Shown here: in pieces, positions 24,965 through 32,207 of the stretch
Numbering within the stretch: position 1 is the stretch's first letter
Layout: every line of letters starts with the position of its first letter
Source of the DNA: Mycobacterium persicum
GTDB lineage: Bacteria; Actinomycetota; Actinomycetes; Mycobacteriales; Mycobacteriaceae
DNA length: 64,000 nt
Direction: 5' to 3'
Assembly: GCF_002086675.1 (NCBI RefSeq)
Contig: NZ_MVIF01000014.1
Location: 1 to 64,000 of the forward strand
Position numbers and translations under genes: made by a program
The notes under the pieces: generated by a model
Seen by the model: only the letters and a program-made list of their open reading frames with translations
Database searches by the model: none
What the model was told of the DNA's origin: nothing

Positions 24965-25813
24965 TCAAGGCTGAACGTAGCCCGGCGGGTTGACCTCTTC
25001 CACCCACAGGTCGACGCCGAGCTTGCCCCCCGGCATGCAGTCGTATACCGACAAATCGGTGACGCCGGATTCCACCAGCACGTCCTCGCACAGCACCGAG
25101 TTGCCCGTGTATTCGCGGGAAGGCTTGTTGAGGATGACGTAGGCCGCATCGGCATAGACGTCGGGCTTACGGGCCCGCGCCATCGCCTCGTCGCCGCCGA
25201 GCAGGTTCTGCACCGCGGCCGTGGCCACCAAGGTGCGTGGCCACAACGTGTTCGACGCGATCCCCTCGTCGCGCATCTCCTCGGCGATCCCCAGCGCGCA
25301 CAGTGTCATGCCGAATTTGGCCATCATGTAGGCCGTCGGCTTCAGCCACTTCTTGTCCAGCAACACCGGTGGCGACAGCGTCAGAATGTGCGGGTTTTCC
25401 CGACCCTTCATGTGTGGGATGCACGCTTGCGACACGGCGTAGGTACCGCGCACCTGGATGCCGTTCATCAGGTCGAAGCGCTTCATCGGGACTTCGGTGA
25501 TGGAGCCGAGGTTGATCGCCGAGGCATTGTTGACGCAGATGTCGATGCCGCCGAACCGTTCGACGGTCTGGGCGACCGCGGACTCGACCGAGTCCGGGTC
25601 TCGGACATCCCCCACGATCGGCAGGGCCTGACCGCCGGCTTCCTCCAACTCTTTGGCGGCGGTGTACACCGTGCCCGGCAGTTTCGGGTGGGGTTCGGCG
25701 GTCTTGGCGATCAAGGCGATGTTGGCGCCGTCTTGTGCGGCGCGTTTGGCGATCGCCAGGCCGATGCCACGACTGGCGCCAGAGATGAACATGGTCTTGC
25801 CGTTAAGGGACAT
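24965..25813 (-). CDS. Short-chain dehydrogenase/reductase (Rv3224 ortholog, HSDL2-like)
   Basis: This 282-residue NAD(P)-dependent oxidoreductase has the cofactor motif SGASRGIG (residues ~11-18), the NNASAI strand end, a Ser-containing block (HILTLSPPVLL) and the catalytic YMMAK (Y-x3-K). The C-terminal part carries the conserved VYDCMPGGKLGVDLW motif seen in the HSDL2/SCP2-associated branch. It is close in sequence and equal in length to Rv3224. It is convergent with phaZ (50-base gap) and divergent from sigH, as in M. tuberculosis. Substrate unknown. Confidence 0.9.
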   Translation of the reverse strand: MSLNGKTMFISGASRGIGLAIAKRAAQDGANIALIAKTAEPHPKLPGTVYTAAKELEEAGGQALPIVGDVRDPDSVESAVAQTVERFGGIDICVNNASAINLGSITEVPMKRFDLMNGIQVRGTYAVSQACIPHMKGRENPHILTLSPPVLLDKKWLKPTAYMMAKFGMTLCALGIAEEMRDEGIASNTLWPRTLVATAAVQNLLGGDEAMARARKPDVYADAAYVILNKPSREYTGNSVLCEDVLVESGVTDLSVYDCMPGGKLGVDLWVEEVNPPGYVQP

Positions 25814-25917
25814 GGCGTCACACTAACGTGACCGGCGACCCATCCGGATTGCGGGACGTCCCCGCGCGCCTCGCTGGCTCGGGTGAGCGTCCAGCGGCCC
25901 CGCCGGAGCTGCGGCTC

Positions 25918-25944
25918 GGAAATAGTGTGCCTGCTCGCGCCGTT
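25918..25944 (+). promoter_or_regulatory. SigH-type promoter upstream of sigH
   Basis: GGAAA at 25918-25922 and GTT at 25942-25944, 19 bases apart, fit the SigR/SigH consensus (GGAAT, N18-19, GTT). This predicts autoregulation of sigH. Transcription would begin around 25951, upstream of the extended start at 26002, so this transcript could encode the long isoform. Confidence 0.6.
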
Positions 25945-26160
25945 GATTGATGCGGTCCTTGCGGCCGTCCGGCGATAAGAAGAATCAACGGACCGAGGCA
26001 AATGCCGTCGGTCGCGACCTCTACATTGGGGGAAGGGAGCCCGGTGTCAACTGCGACGAGCCTGCTATGTGAGGAGCAGTTGGATCGCTTCCGTGCGAAT
26101 CCGGCACGGCCTGTGAAGCTGTCCGGTGACACCGCAACCGAAGGGACCGTGTTAATCAAG

Positions 26161-26811
26161 ATGGCCGACATCGATGGCGAGACCCGGTCGGAGGTTCCCG
26201 GTCCCCAGCCGAATGCGGAGACGGACGAGCAACTGACCGCGCGCTTCGAGCGCGACGCGATTCCACTGCTCGACCAGTTATATGGTGGCGCGCTGCGCAT
26301 GACACGCAATCCGGCCGATGCCGAGGACTTGCTGCAAGAGACCATGGTGAAGGCCTACGCGGGATTCCGCTCCTTTCGGGAAGGCACCAACCTCAAGGCT
26401 TGGCTGTACCGGATCCTAACCAACACCTACATCAACAGCTACCGCAAGAAGCAGCGTCAACCTGCGGAGTATCCGACCGAGGCGATCACCGACTGGCAAC
26501 TGGCCGCCAACGCCGAGCACTCCTCGAGCGGGCTGCGTTCGGCTGAGGTCGAGGCGCTCGAGGCGTTACCGGACTCCGAAATCAAAGAGGCGCTGCAAGC
26601 CTTGCCGGAGGAATTTCGGATGGCGGTCTACTACGCCGACGTCGAGGGTTTTCCCTACAAGGAGATCGCCGAGATCATGGATACCCCGATCGGGACGGTG
26701 ATGTCGCGGCTGCACCGCGGTCGCCGCCAGCTGCGGGCTCTCTTGGCTGACGTTGCCAAAGAGCGGGGCTTTGTCCGCGGTGATCAGCCCCACGAGGAGG
26801 TGTCGTCATGA
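26161..26811 (+). CDS. sigH: RNA polymerase ECF sigma factor SigH (oxidative/heat stress)
   Basis: This 216-residue ECF sigma factor controls thioredoxin, heat-shock and other thiol-stress genes. Region 2 includes [14 protein letters not shown] and region 4 includes [23 protein letters not shown] 26161 gives the M. tuberculosis length and the MADIDG start. The frame is open upstream without a stop to ATG 26002, adding 53 residues. In Streptomyces SigR, and reportedly in mycobacterial SigH, such an extended unstable isoform is made under stress, so both starts may be used. The end overlaps rshA by four bases (ATGA), which couples sigma and anti-sigma synthesis. Confidence 0.95.
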   Translation: MADIDGETRSEVPGPQPNAETDEQLTARFERDAIPLLDQLYGGALRMTRNPADAEDLLQETMVKAYAGFRSFREGTNLKAWLYRILTNTYINSYRKKQRQPAEYPTEAITDWQLAANAEHSSSGLRSAEVEALEALPDSEIKEALQALPEEFRMAVYYADVEGFPYKEIAEIMDTPIGTVMSRLHRGRRQLRALLADVAKERGFVRGDQPHEEVSS

Positions 26812-27113
26812 GCGACTTAGTCAGCTCAAGCGACTCGAGCCCGGACCGCGAAGACTCCCATGGTTACGTCGGCTGTGCCGAGGTGATTGCCGAGGTATGG
26901 ACGCTGCTCGATGGTGAGTGCACAGCCGAGACACGCCAGAAGCTACGCCAACACCTCGAAGACTGCCCCGGCTGCCTGAAGCACTACGGGCTGGAGGAGC
27001 GGATCAAGCTACTGATAGCAACCAAGTGCAAAGGCGAGAAGGCACCCGCAAGCCTGCACGAGCGAGTGCGGCTGGAGATACGCCGGACAACCATCATCCG
27101 TCATAGCGAGTAA
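26808..27113 (+). CDS. rshA: Zinc/thiol anti-sigma factor RshA
   Basis: This 101-residue ZAS-family anti-sigma factor binds SigH under reducing conditions and releases it on oxidation. The redox motif H-x3-C-x2-C is intact: His49, Cys53, Cys56 in HLEDCPGC, the same positions as in M. tuberculosis. Further Cys at YVGCAEV and ATKCKGE may contribute. It overlaps sigH by four bases. Downstream, after 16 bases, begins a tandem hairpin array that may act on the end of this transcript. Confidence 0.94.
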   Translation: MSDLVSSSDSSPDREDSHGYVGCAEVIAEVWTLLDGECTAETRQKLRQHLEDCPGCLKHYGLEERIKLLIATKCKGEKAPASLHERVRLEIRRTTIIRHSE

Positions 27114-27129
27114 GGGATTGCCGGGCCTA

Positions 27130-27361
27130 GATTGCCCGGCTCCTCCTCAGACCGCTACGCGGTCCGCATCGTCGCCGGGCTAGGCCTGATTGCCCGGCTC
27201 CTCCTCAGACCGCTACGCGGTCCGCATCGTCGCCGGGCTAGGCCTGATTGCCCGGCTCCTCCTCAGACCGCTACGCGGTCCGCATCGTCGCCGGGCTAGG
27301 CCTGATTGCCCGGCTCCTCCTCAGACCGCTACGCGGTCCGCATCGTCGCCGGGCTAGGCGT
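27130..27361. repeat. Four tandem 58-bp hairpin repeats (MIRU-like) between rshA and the bL37 gene
   Basis: Units begin at 27130, 27188, 27246 and 27304 and are essentially identical. Each has nested symmetry: outer arms GCCCGGC/GCCGGGC and an inner stem GACCGC-tac-GCGGTC. Read on the minus strand, a unit carries GACGATGCGGACC and TGAGGAGGAG, motifs also present in the 56-bp repeat at 30963. The last unit contains the stop codon of the bL37 gene (minus strand). No unique spacers separate units, so this is not CRISPR. Near identity suggests recent expansion and a likely variable-number locus. Confidence 0.9.
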
Positions 27362-27428
27362 TCGGGCGCTTGCCGTGGTTGGCTTTGCTGTATTTGCGGT
27401 CGCGCTTCTTTCGGCCACGCTTGGCCAT
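27354..27428 (-). CDS. 50S ribosomal protein bL37 (24 residues)
   Basis: This tiny gene encodes a 24-residue, very basic peptide opening MAKRGRKKRDRKYSKANHGK and ending RPNA. From memory, this matches the actinobacterial ribosomal protein bL37, found in M. smegmatis 50S structures, with perhaps one substitution (Tyr where His occurs). A strong GGAGG lies eight bases before ATG 27428. The stop TAG falls inside the terminal repeat unit of the 58-bp array, so repeats begin at the very end of the coding region. It is divergent from the biotinylated-protein gene. Confidence 0.88.
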   Translation of the reverse strand: MAKRGRKKRDRKYSKANHGKRPNA

Positions 27429-27627
27429 CACCGAACCTCCGTATCGAGTCAGCAGCGGGCAACTCGGCCCCGCGGTTGGGGTCCAGTGTCTCACGCGGTC
27501 ACTGACGCGGCTGCGGTAGCCCGCGCGCCGCAACCGTCGCAGGCCTTATGGTTCGATATACATGAGCTGATCGCAGCCCGATAGACCAGCAGTCAGCATG
27601 GAAATGGCCGGAACGAGTGGGGTGAAG

Positions 27628-27843
27628 ATGTCCGAGGATGTTCGCGCCGAGATCGTGGCCAGCGTGCTCGAAGTCGTGGTTAGCGAAGGTGACCAAATCG
27701 GTAAGGGTGACGTCGTGGTGCTGTTGGAGTCGATGAAGATGGAGATTCCCGTCCTGGCCGAGGTGGACGGCACCGTCAGCAAGGTGAGCGTGGCCGTAGG
27801 CGATGTCATTCAGGCCGGCGATCTCATCGCGGTGATCAGTTAG
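27628..27843 (+). CDS. Biotinylated carrier protein (Rv3221c/TB7.3 ortholog)
   Basis: This 71-residue biotinyl/lipoyl domain protein has the biotin attachment site ESMKMEIP, with the target Lys in the centre. It consists only of the attachment domain, with no carboxylase part. Stand-alone carriers of this type serve acyl-CoA carboxylase-like enzymes encoded elsewhere. The start at ATG 27628 gives MSEDVRAEIV as in M. tuberculosis; in-frame starts at 27622 (GTG), 27604 and 27598 are less conserved. It lies 46 bases upstream of pdtaS. Confidence 0.9.
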   Translation: MSEDVRAEIVASVLEVVVSEGDQIGKGDVVVLLESMKMEIPVLAEVDGTVSKVSVAVGDVIQAGDLIAVIS

Positions 27844-27889
27844 CCGTTGGACCTATACCTGCCAACCGGGAGCGTCTCGGGAGTTCTTG

Positions 27890-29392
27890 ATGTCCACTCT
27901 CGGTGATCTACTGGCCGAACACACTGTCCTGCCGGGCAATGCCGTCGACCACCTGCATGCGGTGGTGGGGGAGTGGCAGCTCCTTGCCGACTTGTCGTTC
28001 GCCGACTACTTGATGTGGGTTCGTCGCGACGACGGCGTGCTGGTATGCGTGGCGCAATGTCGACCCAACACCGCGCCCACGGTGCTGCAGACCGACGCGG
28101 TGGGCACCGCCGTCGCCGGCGACAAGCTGCCGCTGGTTGCCGAGACTTTCACGTCAGGCGCCGCCAAATGGCAAGGCGATGCCGAGTGCCATTCGGGTGA
28201 CCTGCCAGGGCCCAACGTTGCGGCCTCCCCGGTGCGGTATGGCGGCCAGGTGGTGGCGGTGCTGACGCAGCACCAAACGGCGGTGGCGGCACAACGAGCG
28301 TCCGGCCACCTGGAGACGGCCTACCGGGAGTGCGCGATCGACCTGCTGCACATGCTGTCCGAAGGCACATTTCCCGACGTCGGGGACGTGGCTATGTCGC
28401 GTTCGACCCCGCGGGCAGGCGACGGCTTCATTCGGTTGAACGTCGACGGTGTCGTCGCGTACGCCAGCCCCAACGCGCTGTCGGCCTATCATCGGATGGG
28501 CCTGACCACGGAATTGGAGGGACACAACCTGGTCGAGGTCACCAGGCCGCTGATTTCGGATCCGTTCGAGGCCGAAGAGGTCGCCGAGCATGTGCGCGAC
28601 CTGCTCACCGGCGGGCCCAGTATGCGGATGGAGGTCGACGCCGGCGGTGCCACGGTGCTGCTGCGGACGTTGCCGCTGATGGTCCACGGCGCCAGCGCGG
28701 GTGCCGCCATCCTGATCCGCGACGTCACCGAGGTGAAACGGCGAGACCGGGCCCTGATATCCAAGGACGCGACGATCCGGGAAATCCACCACCGAGTGAA
28801 GAACAACCTGCAGACCGTGGCGGCGCTGCTACGGCTGCAGGCCCGGCGGACCGCCAATGCCGAAGGTCGGGAAGCCCTCATCGAGTCGGTGCGTAGGGTG
28901 TCGTCGATCGCTTTGGTCCACGACGCGCTGTCGATGTCGGTGGACGAGCAGGTGAATCTCGACGAGGTCATCGACCGGATTCTGCCGATCATGAACGACG
29001 TGGCGTCGGTGGACCGGCCGATCCGCATCAACCGGGTAGGTGACCTCGGTGTGCTGGACTCCGACCGCGCGACAGCCCTGATCATGGTGATCACCGAATT
29101 GGTGCAGAATGCGATCGAGCACGCGTTCGACCCCGCCGCTCAAGGTGGGTCTGTGACGATTCGTGCCGAGCGCTCGGCGCGTTGGCTCGATGTCGTGGTT
29201 CACGACGACGGACGGGGTTTGCCCGAAGGGTTCAACCTGGAGAAGTCCGACAGTCTCGGTTTGCAGATCGTGCGGACGCTAGTCTCAGCGGAGTTGGACG
29301 GTTCCTTGGGTATGCGTGAGGCTCCTGAACGCGGAACCGATGTGGTGTTGCGGGTGCCGATCGGCCGGCGTGGCCGGTTGATGGTGCAATGA
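27890..29392 (+). CDS. pdtaS: Two-component sensor histidine kinase PdtaS
   Basis: This 500-residue cytosolic kinase has an N-terminal GAF-like domain (about residues 1-150) and a PAS domain (about 180-290). A HisKA_2 dimerisation domain follows, with phosphoacceptor in EIHHRVKNNLQTV (His300/301), and then an HATPase_c domain (ELVQNAIEHAF; DDGRGLP). The partner PdtaR is an RNA-binding ANTAR response regulator encoded elsewhere in mycobacteria; the system links nutrient, copper and nitric-oxide signals to transcript antitermination. Start is ATG 27890; the TTG three bases earlier is an alternative of no consequence. A terminator-like hairpin lies between it and convergent whiB1. Confidence 0.95.
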   Translation: MSTLGDLLAEHTVLPGNAVDHLHAVVGEWQLLADLSFADYLMWVRRDDGVLVCVAQCRPNTAPTVLQTDAVGTAVAGDKLPLVAETFTSGAAKWQGDAECHSGDLPGPNVAASPVRYGGQVVAVLTQHQTAVAAQRASGHLETAYRECAIDLLHMLSEGTFPDVGDVAMSRSTPRAGDGFIRLNVDGVVAYASPNALSAYHRMGLTTELEGHNLVEVTRPLISDPFEAEEVAEHVRDLLTGGPSMRMEVDAGGATVLLRTLPLMVHGASAGAAILIRDVTEVKRRDRALISKDATIREIHHRVKNNLQTVAALLRLQARRTANAEGREALIESVRRVSSIALVHDALSMSVDEQVNLDEVIDRILPIMNDVASVDRPIRINRVGDLGVLDSDRATALIMVITELVQNAIEHAFDPAAQGGSVTIRAERSARWLDVVVHDDGRGLPEGFNLEKSDSLGLQIVRTLVSAELDGSLGMREAPERGTDVVLRVPIGRRGRLMVQ

Positions 29393-29405
29393 GCGCGCAA
29401 CAATA

Positions 29406-29429
29406 CGGCCCCGACATTCGCCGGGGCCG
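29406..29429. terminator. Bidirectional hairpin between pdtaS and whiB1
   Basis: A perfect 8-bp GC stem (CGGCCCCG/CGGGGCCG) with an 8-base loop lies between the convergent stop codons of pdtaS and whiB1. Probable shared terminator. Confidence 0.55.
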
Positions 29430-29450
29430 CACAGCTGTGCTACCGAGTCG

Positions 29451-29705
29451 TCAGACTCCGCTACGGGCCTTGGTCCGGGCGTTGCGGCGCTTCAGCGCGC
29501 GCCGCTCGTCTTCGCTCATGCCGCCCCAGACGCCCGAGTCCTGGCCGGTGTTCAGGGCCCAGCTGAGGCATTCCGTGGTTACCGGGCATCGATTACAGAC
29601 CAGTTTCGCGTCAGCGATCTGCGCGAGCGCCGGGCCGCTGTTCCCTACCGGGAAGAACAGTTCCGGATCTTCGTCACGGCAGACCGCCTTGTGGCGCCAA
29701 TCCAT
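29451..29705 (-). CDS. whiB1: Iron-sulfur, NO-sensing transcription factor WhiB1
   Basis: This 84-residue Wbl protein is essential in M. tuberculosis. Four Cys ligate a [4Fe-4S] cluster: Cys9 (KAVCRDED) and those in VCNRCPVTTECL (Cys37, Cys40, Cys46). The turn motif GVWGG that contacts SigA follows. The C-terminal basic tail (ALKRRNARTKARSG) binds DNA once the cluster is nitrosylated. GAGGAG precedes ATG 29705. The long upstream region contains a CRP-like site, consistent with cAMP control known for this gene. Confidence 0.96.
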   Translation of the reverse strand: MDWRHKAVCRDEDPELFFPVGNSGPALAQIADAKLVCNRCPVTTECLSWALNTGQDSGVWGGMSEDERRALKRRNARTKARSGV

Positions 29706-29862
29706 TAGTCACTACTCCTCACTAAATGCGCAGCAAGGCGCACGGGCGTATTTCCTGGCTTAACGCGTGCACAAGAAAGGTATCCGTACCCCTACATGTC
29801 TCTGCATGCAACCTTTTGATCGTTTCACAGGCTCAACAGATGTCAATAGTGTTACCTGAGCG

Positions 29863-29878
29863 CGTGGGCTATCTCACT
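29863..29878 (-). promoter_or_regulatory. CRP (Cmr/Rv3676)-type binding site upstream of whiB1
   Basis: Read on the whiB1 strand, AGTGAGATAGCCCACG matches the mycobacterial CRP half-sites GTGA...CCAC, centred about 165 bases upstream of the start codon. whiB1 of M. tuberculosis is known to be controlled by CRP from sites in its leader. A weaker second site may lie about 20 bases nearer the gene. Confidence 0.5.
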
Positions 29879-29959
29879 TTGACGTTCTCTTACCAAAGCC
29901 CTTACTCATTTGTACTACACTGCCTCCCAATTGCGCTCCGCATTTGCGTCCCAAGGTTG

Positions 29960-30946
29960 TTACAGCTTGGATCGCCGCAGGTCAGAACAATTTTTGGGGG
30001 GAGGGGCGACCACCGCCAACGCGTCGGGAACCGCCCGGAAGGTCATGGTTTGGCGCTCGCCGAGGTAATCCCCGTCGAACTGACAGGCAACTGGAGCCGC
30101 GGTGCTGGTGACCCGTACGCAGGCCACGTCATCGTCGGTGATGAGATGTTTGAACTCGAACTTCGGCCTCTTGGCGAACATCTGCCGGACGATGCGCAGC
30201 GTCGGGATCGTCTTCACGGTCGTGAGGGCGAACACGCCCAGGCCGGACTCGAAGGTGCAGCCAGGGTTGGTCCACACCGGCCGGTCGTTTGCGTAGGTCC
30301 ACGGACTCGAGTTGGACACGAAGACGAAGCTCACCCCGGGAATCGGCTCACCGCCCGGAAGTTCCAGCCTAAGGACGGGTTCGCGATTCCGGTAGCGCAG
30401 CACGGCGGGAACCGCGGCACGGATGTAGCGCCAGGCCGTGACTTTGCCACCCTTGCTGCGTTCGGCCTCGACGGCCGCTACAACCTCGGCGTCAACGCCC
30501 ATTCCGGTGTTGAACACGGCCCATCGGTCACCGCAATCGATCAGGCCGATGCGGCGCCACTGTGGACGCCGGCCGTAGTCGTCGAACAGCTGGATGAGCT
30601 GGTTGGTGGCAGCAATCGGGTCGCGTGACATCCCCAGCGCTCTGGCCAGGACGTTCGCCGAGCCGCCAGGCACCACTGCGACCGCCGGTATGGGACCCGA
30701 CGGGGTCGATCCGGGGCGGCCCAGCATGCCGTTGACCACTGCGCTTACCGTGCCGTCGCCGCCGTGCACCACAACCACGTCCACCCCGGCGGCAACCGCC
30801 GCTTGACCGAGTTCGGCCCCGTGACCGGGGTGGTTGGTGTGCTCGACGGTGAGTTGCAGCCGGCTCTTGAGCGCGTGGGCTACCAGGTCGCGGGCGGCCG
30901 GTGTGATGGAAGTGGCGGTGGGGTTGACGATCAGCACGGCGCGCAT
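29960..30946 (-). CDS. Diacylglycerol kinase-family lipid kinase (Rv3218 ortholog)
   Basis: This 328-residue protein has a DAGK catalytic domain. NPTATS appears at residue ~8, the nucleotide-binding HGGDGTVSAVVNG at ~60-72 and PGGSANVLARAL at ~91-102. The C-terminal beta-rich domain has the usual 'GDRWAVFNTGMGVDAEVV' and a late TSTAAPVACQFDGDYLG block. Such proteins phosphorylate diacylglycerol, sphingosine or related lipids; substrate here is not known. ATG 30946 opens MRAVLIVNPTA. Upstream of whiB1 in the same direction, but separated by a 254-base regulatory region. Confidence 0.87.
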   Translation of the reverse strand: MRAVLIVNPTATSITPAARDLVAHALKSRLQLTVEHTNHPGHGAELGQAAVAAGVDVVVVHGGDGTVSAVVNGMLGRPGSTPSGPIPAVAVVPGGSANVLARALGMSRDPIAATNQLIQLFDDYGRRPQWRRIGLIDCGDRWAVFNTGMGVDAEVVAAVEAERSKGGKVTAWRYIRAAVPAVLRYRNREPVLRLELPGGEPIPGVSFVFVSNSSPWTYANDRPVWTNPGCTFESGLGVFALTTVKTIPTLRIVRQMFAKRPKFEFKHLITDDDVACVRVTSTAAPVACQFDGDYLGERQTMTFRAVPDALAVVAPPPKNCSDLRRSKL

Positions 30947-30962
30947 GAGGCATGAGCCTAAG

Positions 30963-31060
30963 CCGTGTGACGATGCGGGCCGGTGGGGCCCGTTGAGGAG
31001 CGCGGCAATGGGGCTGTGCCGTGTGACGATGCGGGCCGGTGGGGCCCGTTGAGCAGCGGG
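30963..31060. repeat. Two tandem copies of a 56-bp hairpin repeat in a 392-base intergenic region
   Basis: Copies begin at 30963 and 31019. The first 35 bases of each are identical and include GACGATGCGGGCC and the stem GGGCC-ggtg-GGCCC; the second copy then diverges. It shares GACGATGCGGrCC and TGAGgAG with the 58-bp array at 27130, so both belong to one mycobacterial interspersed repeat family. The rest of this gap (30947-31338), between divergent genes, shows no reading frame I trust. Confidence 0.75.
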
Positions 31061-31338
31061 TGGGCCAGCGACCGCAGGGGCTCATATCCGCCACATTGCC
31101 TGATTGAACGCACGGTGGTCGGCATCCGTTTTGCCCGGCTTTCCGCGACAGCCGCACCGGCGTCACGCTGTGACGAGTGTCAGGTGATGGCGAGTTGTCG
31201 CTCGGAGCTGGGAAAATTGGGGACCTCCCACGGCAGAGGCTCACGTGACAATTGCGATCAAAGCGACAGGATTGGCTAGTGCGTTCCAACTGAAGCGCGG
31301 CGACGGTGCCGCAACGCCGCACTGGCTACGCTGATGCT

Positions 31339-31764
31339 GTGACTGCTCCGACCACCGTGCGCGGCGCCGGACTGATCGTCGCAATGCAGGGCACAGCGGC
31401 CTTGGTGACGGCTGCGGTGTTGGTGGTGCGCGGCCTTGCCGGGGCCGATCAACACGTGGTCAATGGGCTCGGAACCGCGGTCTGGTTCGTGCTGATTGGC
31501 GGCGGGGTGTTGGCCGGCGGCAGCGCTCTGGTGATCGGCAAACGCTGGGGCCGTGGCGTGGCCGTGTTCACCCAGCTATTGCTGCTGCCGGTGGCGTGGT
31601 ATCTGAGCGTCGGCTCTCGGCAGCCGGCGTTCGGGATCCCGGTAGCGATCGTGGCGCTGGCGGTTCTGGTACTGCTCTTCAGCCCTCCGGCGCTGCGCTG
31701 GGTGGCCGGCAGCGATCACCGCGGTCCGGCCAACGCAACCAAGCCCGGCCCGGACAGCCGATAG
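31339..31764 (+). CDS. Small integral membrane protein (Rv3217c ortholog)
   Basis: This 141-residue protein has four predicted transmembrane helices: about residues 9-30, 43-65, 72-92 and 97-115. The ends are short and polar. GTG 31339 (VTAPTTVRGAGL) is chosen over an upstream start at 31306, because homology to Rv3217c begins here. It has no known function or motif. It precedes the convergent acetyltransferase pseudogene. Confidence 0.8.
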   Translation: MTAPTTVRGAGLIVAMQGTAALVTAAVLVVRGLAGADQHVVNGLGTAVWFVLIGGGVLAGGSALVIGKRWGRGVAVFTQLLLLPVAWYLSVGSRQPAFGIPVAIVALAVLVLLFSPPALRWVAGSDHRGPANATKPGPDSR

Positions 31765-31850
31765 GTGGTCCACTCGCGCCGCGGCTATCCACCGATCCCG
31801 TCGTAGGGGGCTACGGCATCGGAGGCATCGGAATTCCAGTTCAGCACGGC

Positions 31851-32207
31851 TCAGGGCAGCCGTGTGTAGCCGTTGTCGAGGCATTCGCCGGCCAGTGTGG
31901 CCAGCAGCCTGCGGCCGAGGCCACGGCGGCGAAAGCTCAGCCGCACATAGAGATCTTCTAGAAAGTCGCCGGCGACACCGTCCCAGGTGGAGAAGCTCGG
32001 AAACCACAACCGAATTCGCGGCAACCTGACCGTCGCTGTCGACGACGTGTCCTCGAACCGTCGGAGACGGGCCGAAAAGCCTGTATACATTTGTGTTTCG
32101 GTGAGCATGCATTGATCGGCGACGCGCTCGAATCCCGCGAGATGGTGAACCATGGCCACGATATCGACGATGTCTTCCAGTATGGCGCCGCGGATTTTCT
32201 CGGTCAT
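31851..32207 (-). pseudogene. Decayed GNAT acetyltransferase (Rv3216 locus)
   Basis: The remaining open frame is 118 codons, but it is not an intact GNAT domain. After QMYTG a one-base loss shifts the family sequence into another frame (LFGPSPTVRGHVVDSDGQVA). About 70 bases later a one-base gain restores the first frame (FSTWDGVAGDFLEDLYVRL, then the acetyl-CoA loop RRRGLGRRLLATL). The frame then ends at TGA after GYTRLP, where family members have Trp (TGG). In-frame conserved-looking sequence (AVLNWNSDA) follows the stop. Two compensating shifts plus a nonsense codon mean the gene is broken. It overlaps the entC stop by four bases, so it may still be transcribed. Confidence 0.72.

Noticed and set aside
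27130..27361. CRISPR array
   Set aside because: Copies are contiguous 58-bp units with no unique spacers, and no cas genes are present.
27248..27584. Reading frames across the repeat array
   Set aside because: They arise because the 58-bp unit happens to stay open; composition is arginine-rich and repetitive, with no ribosome site or conservation.
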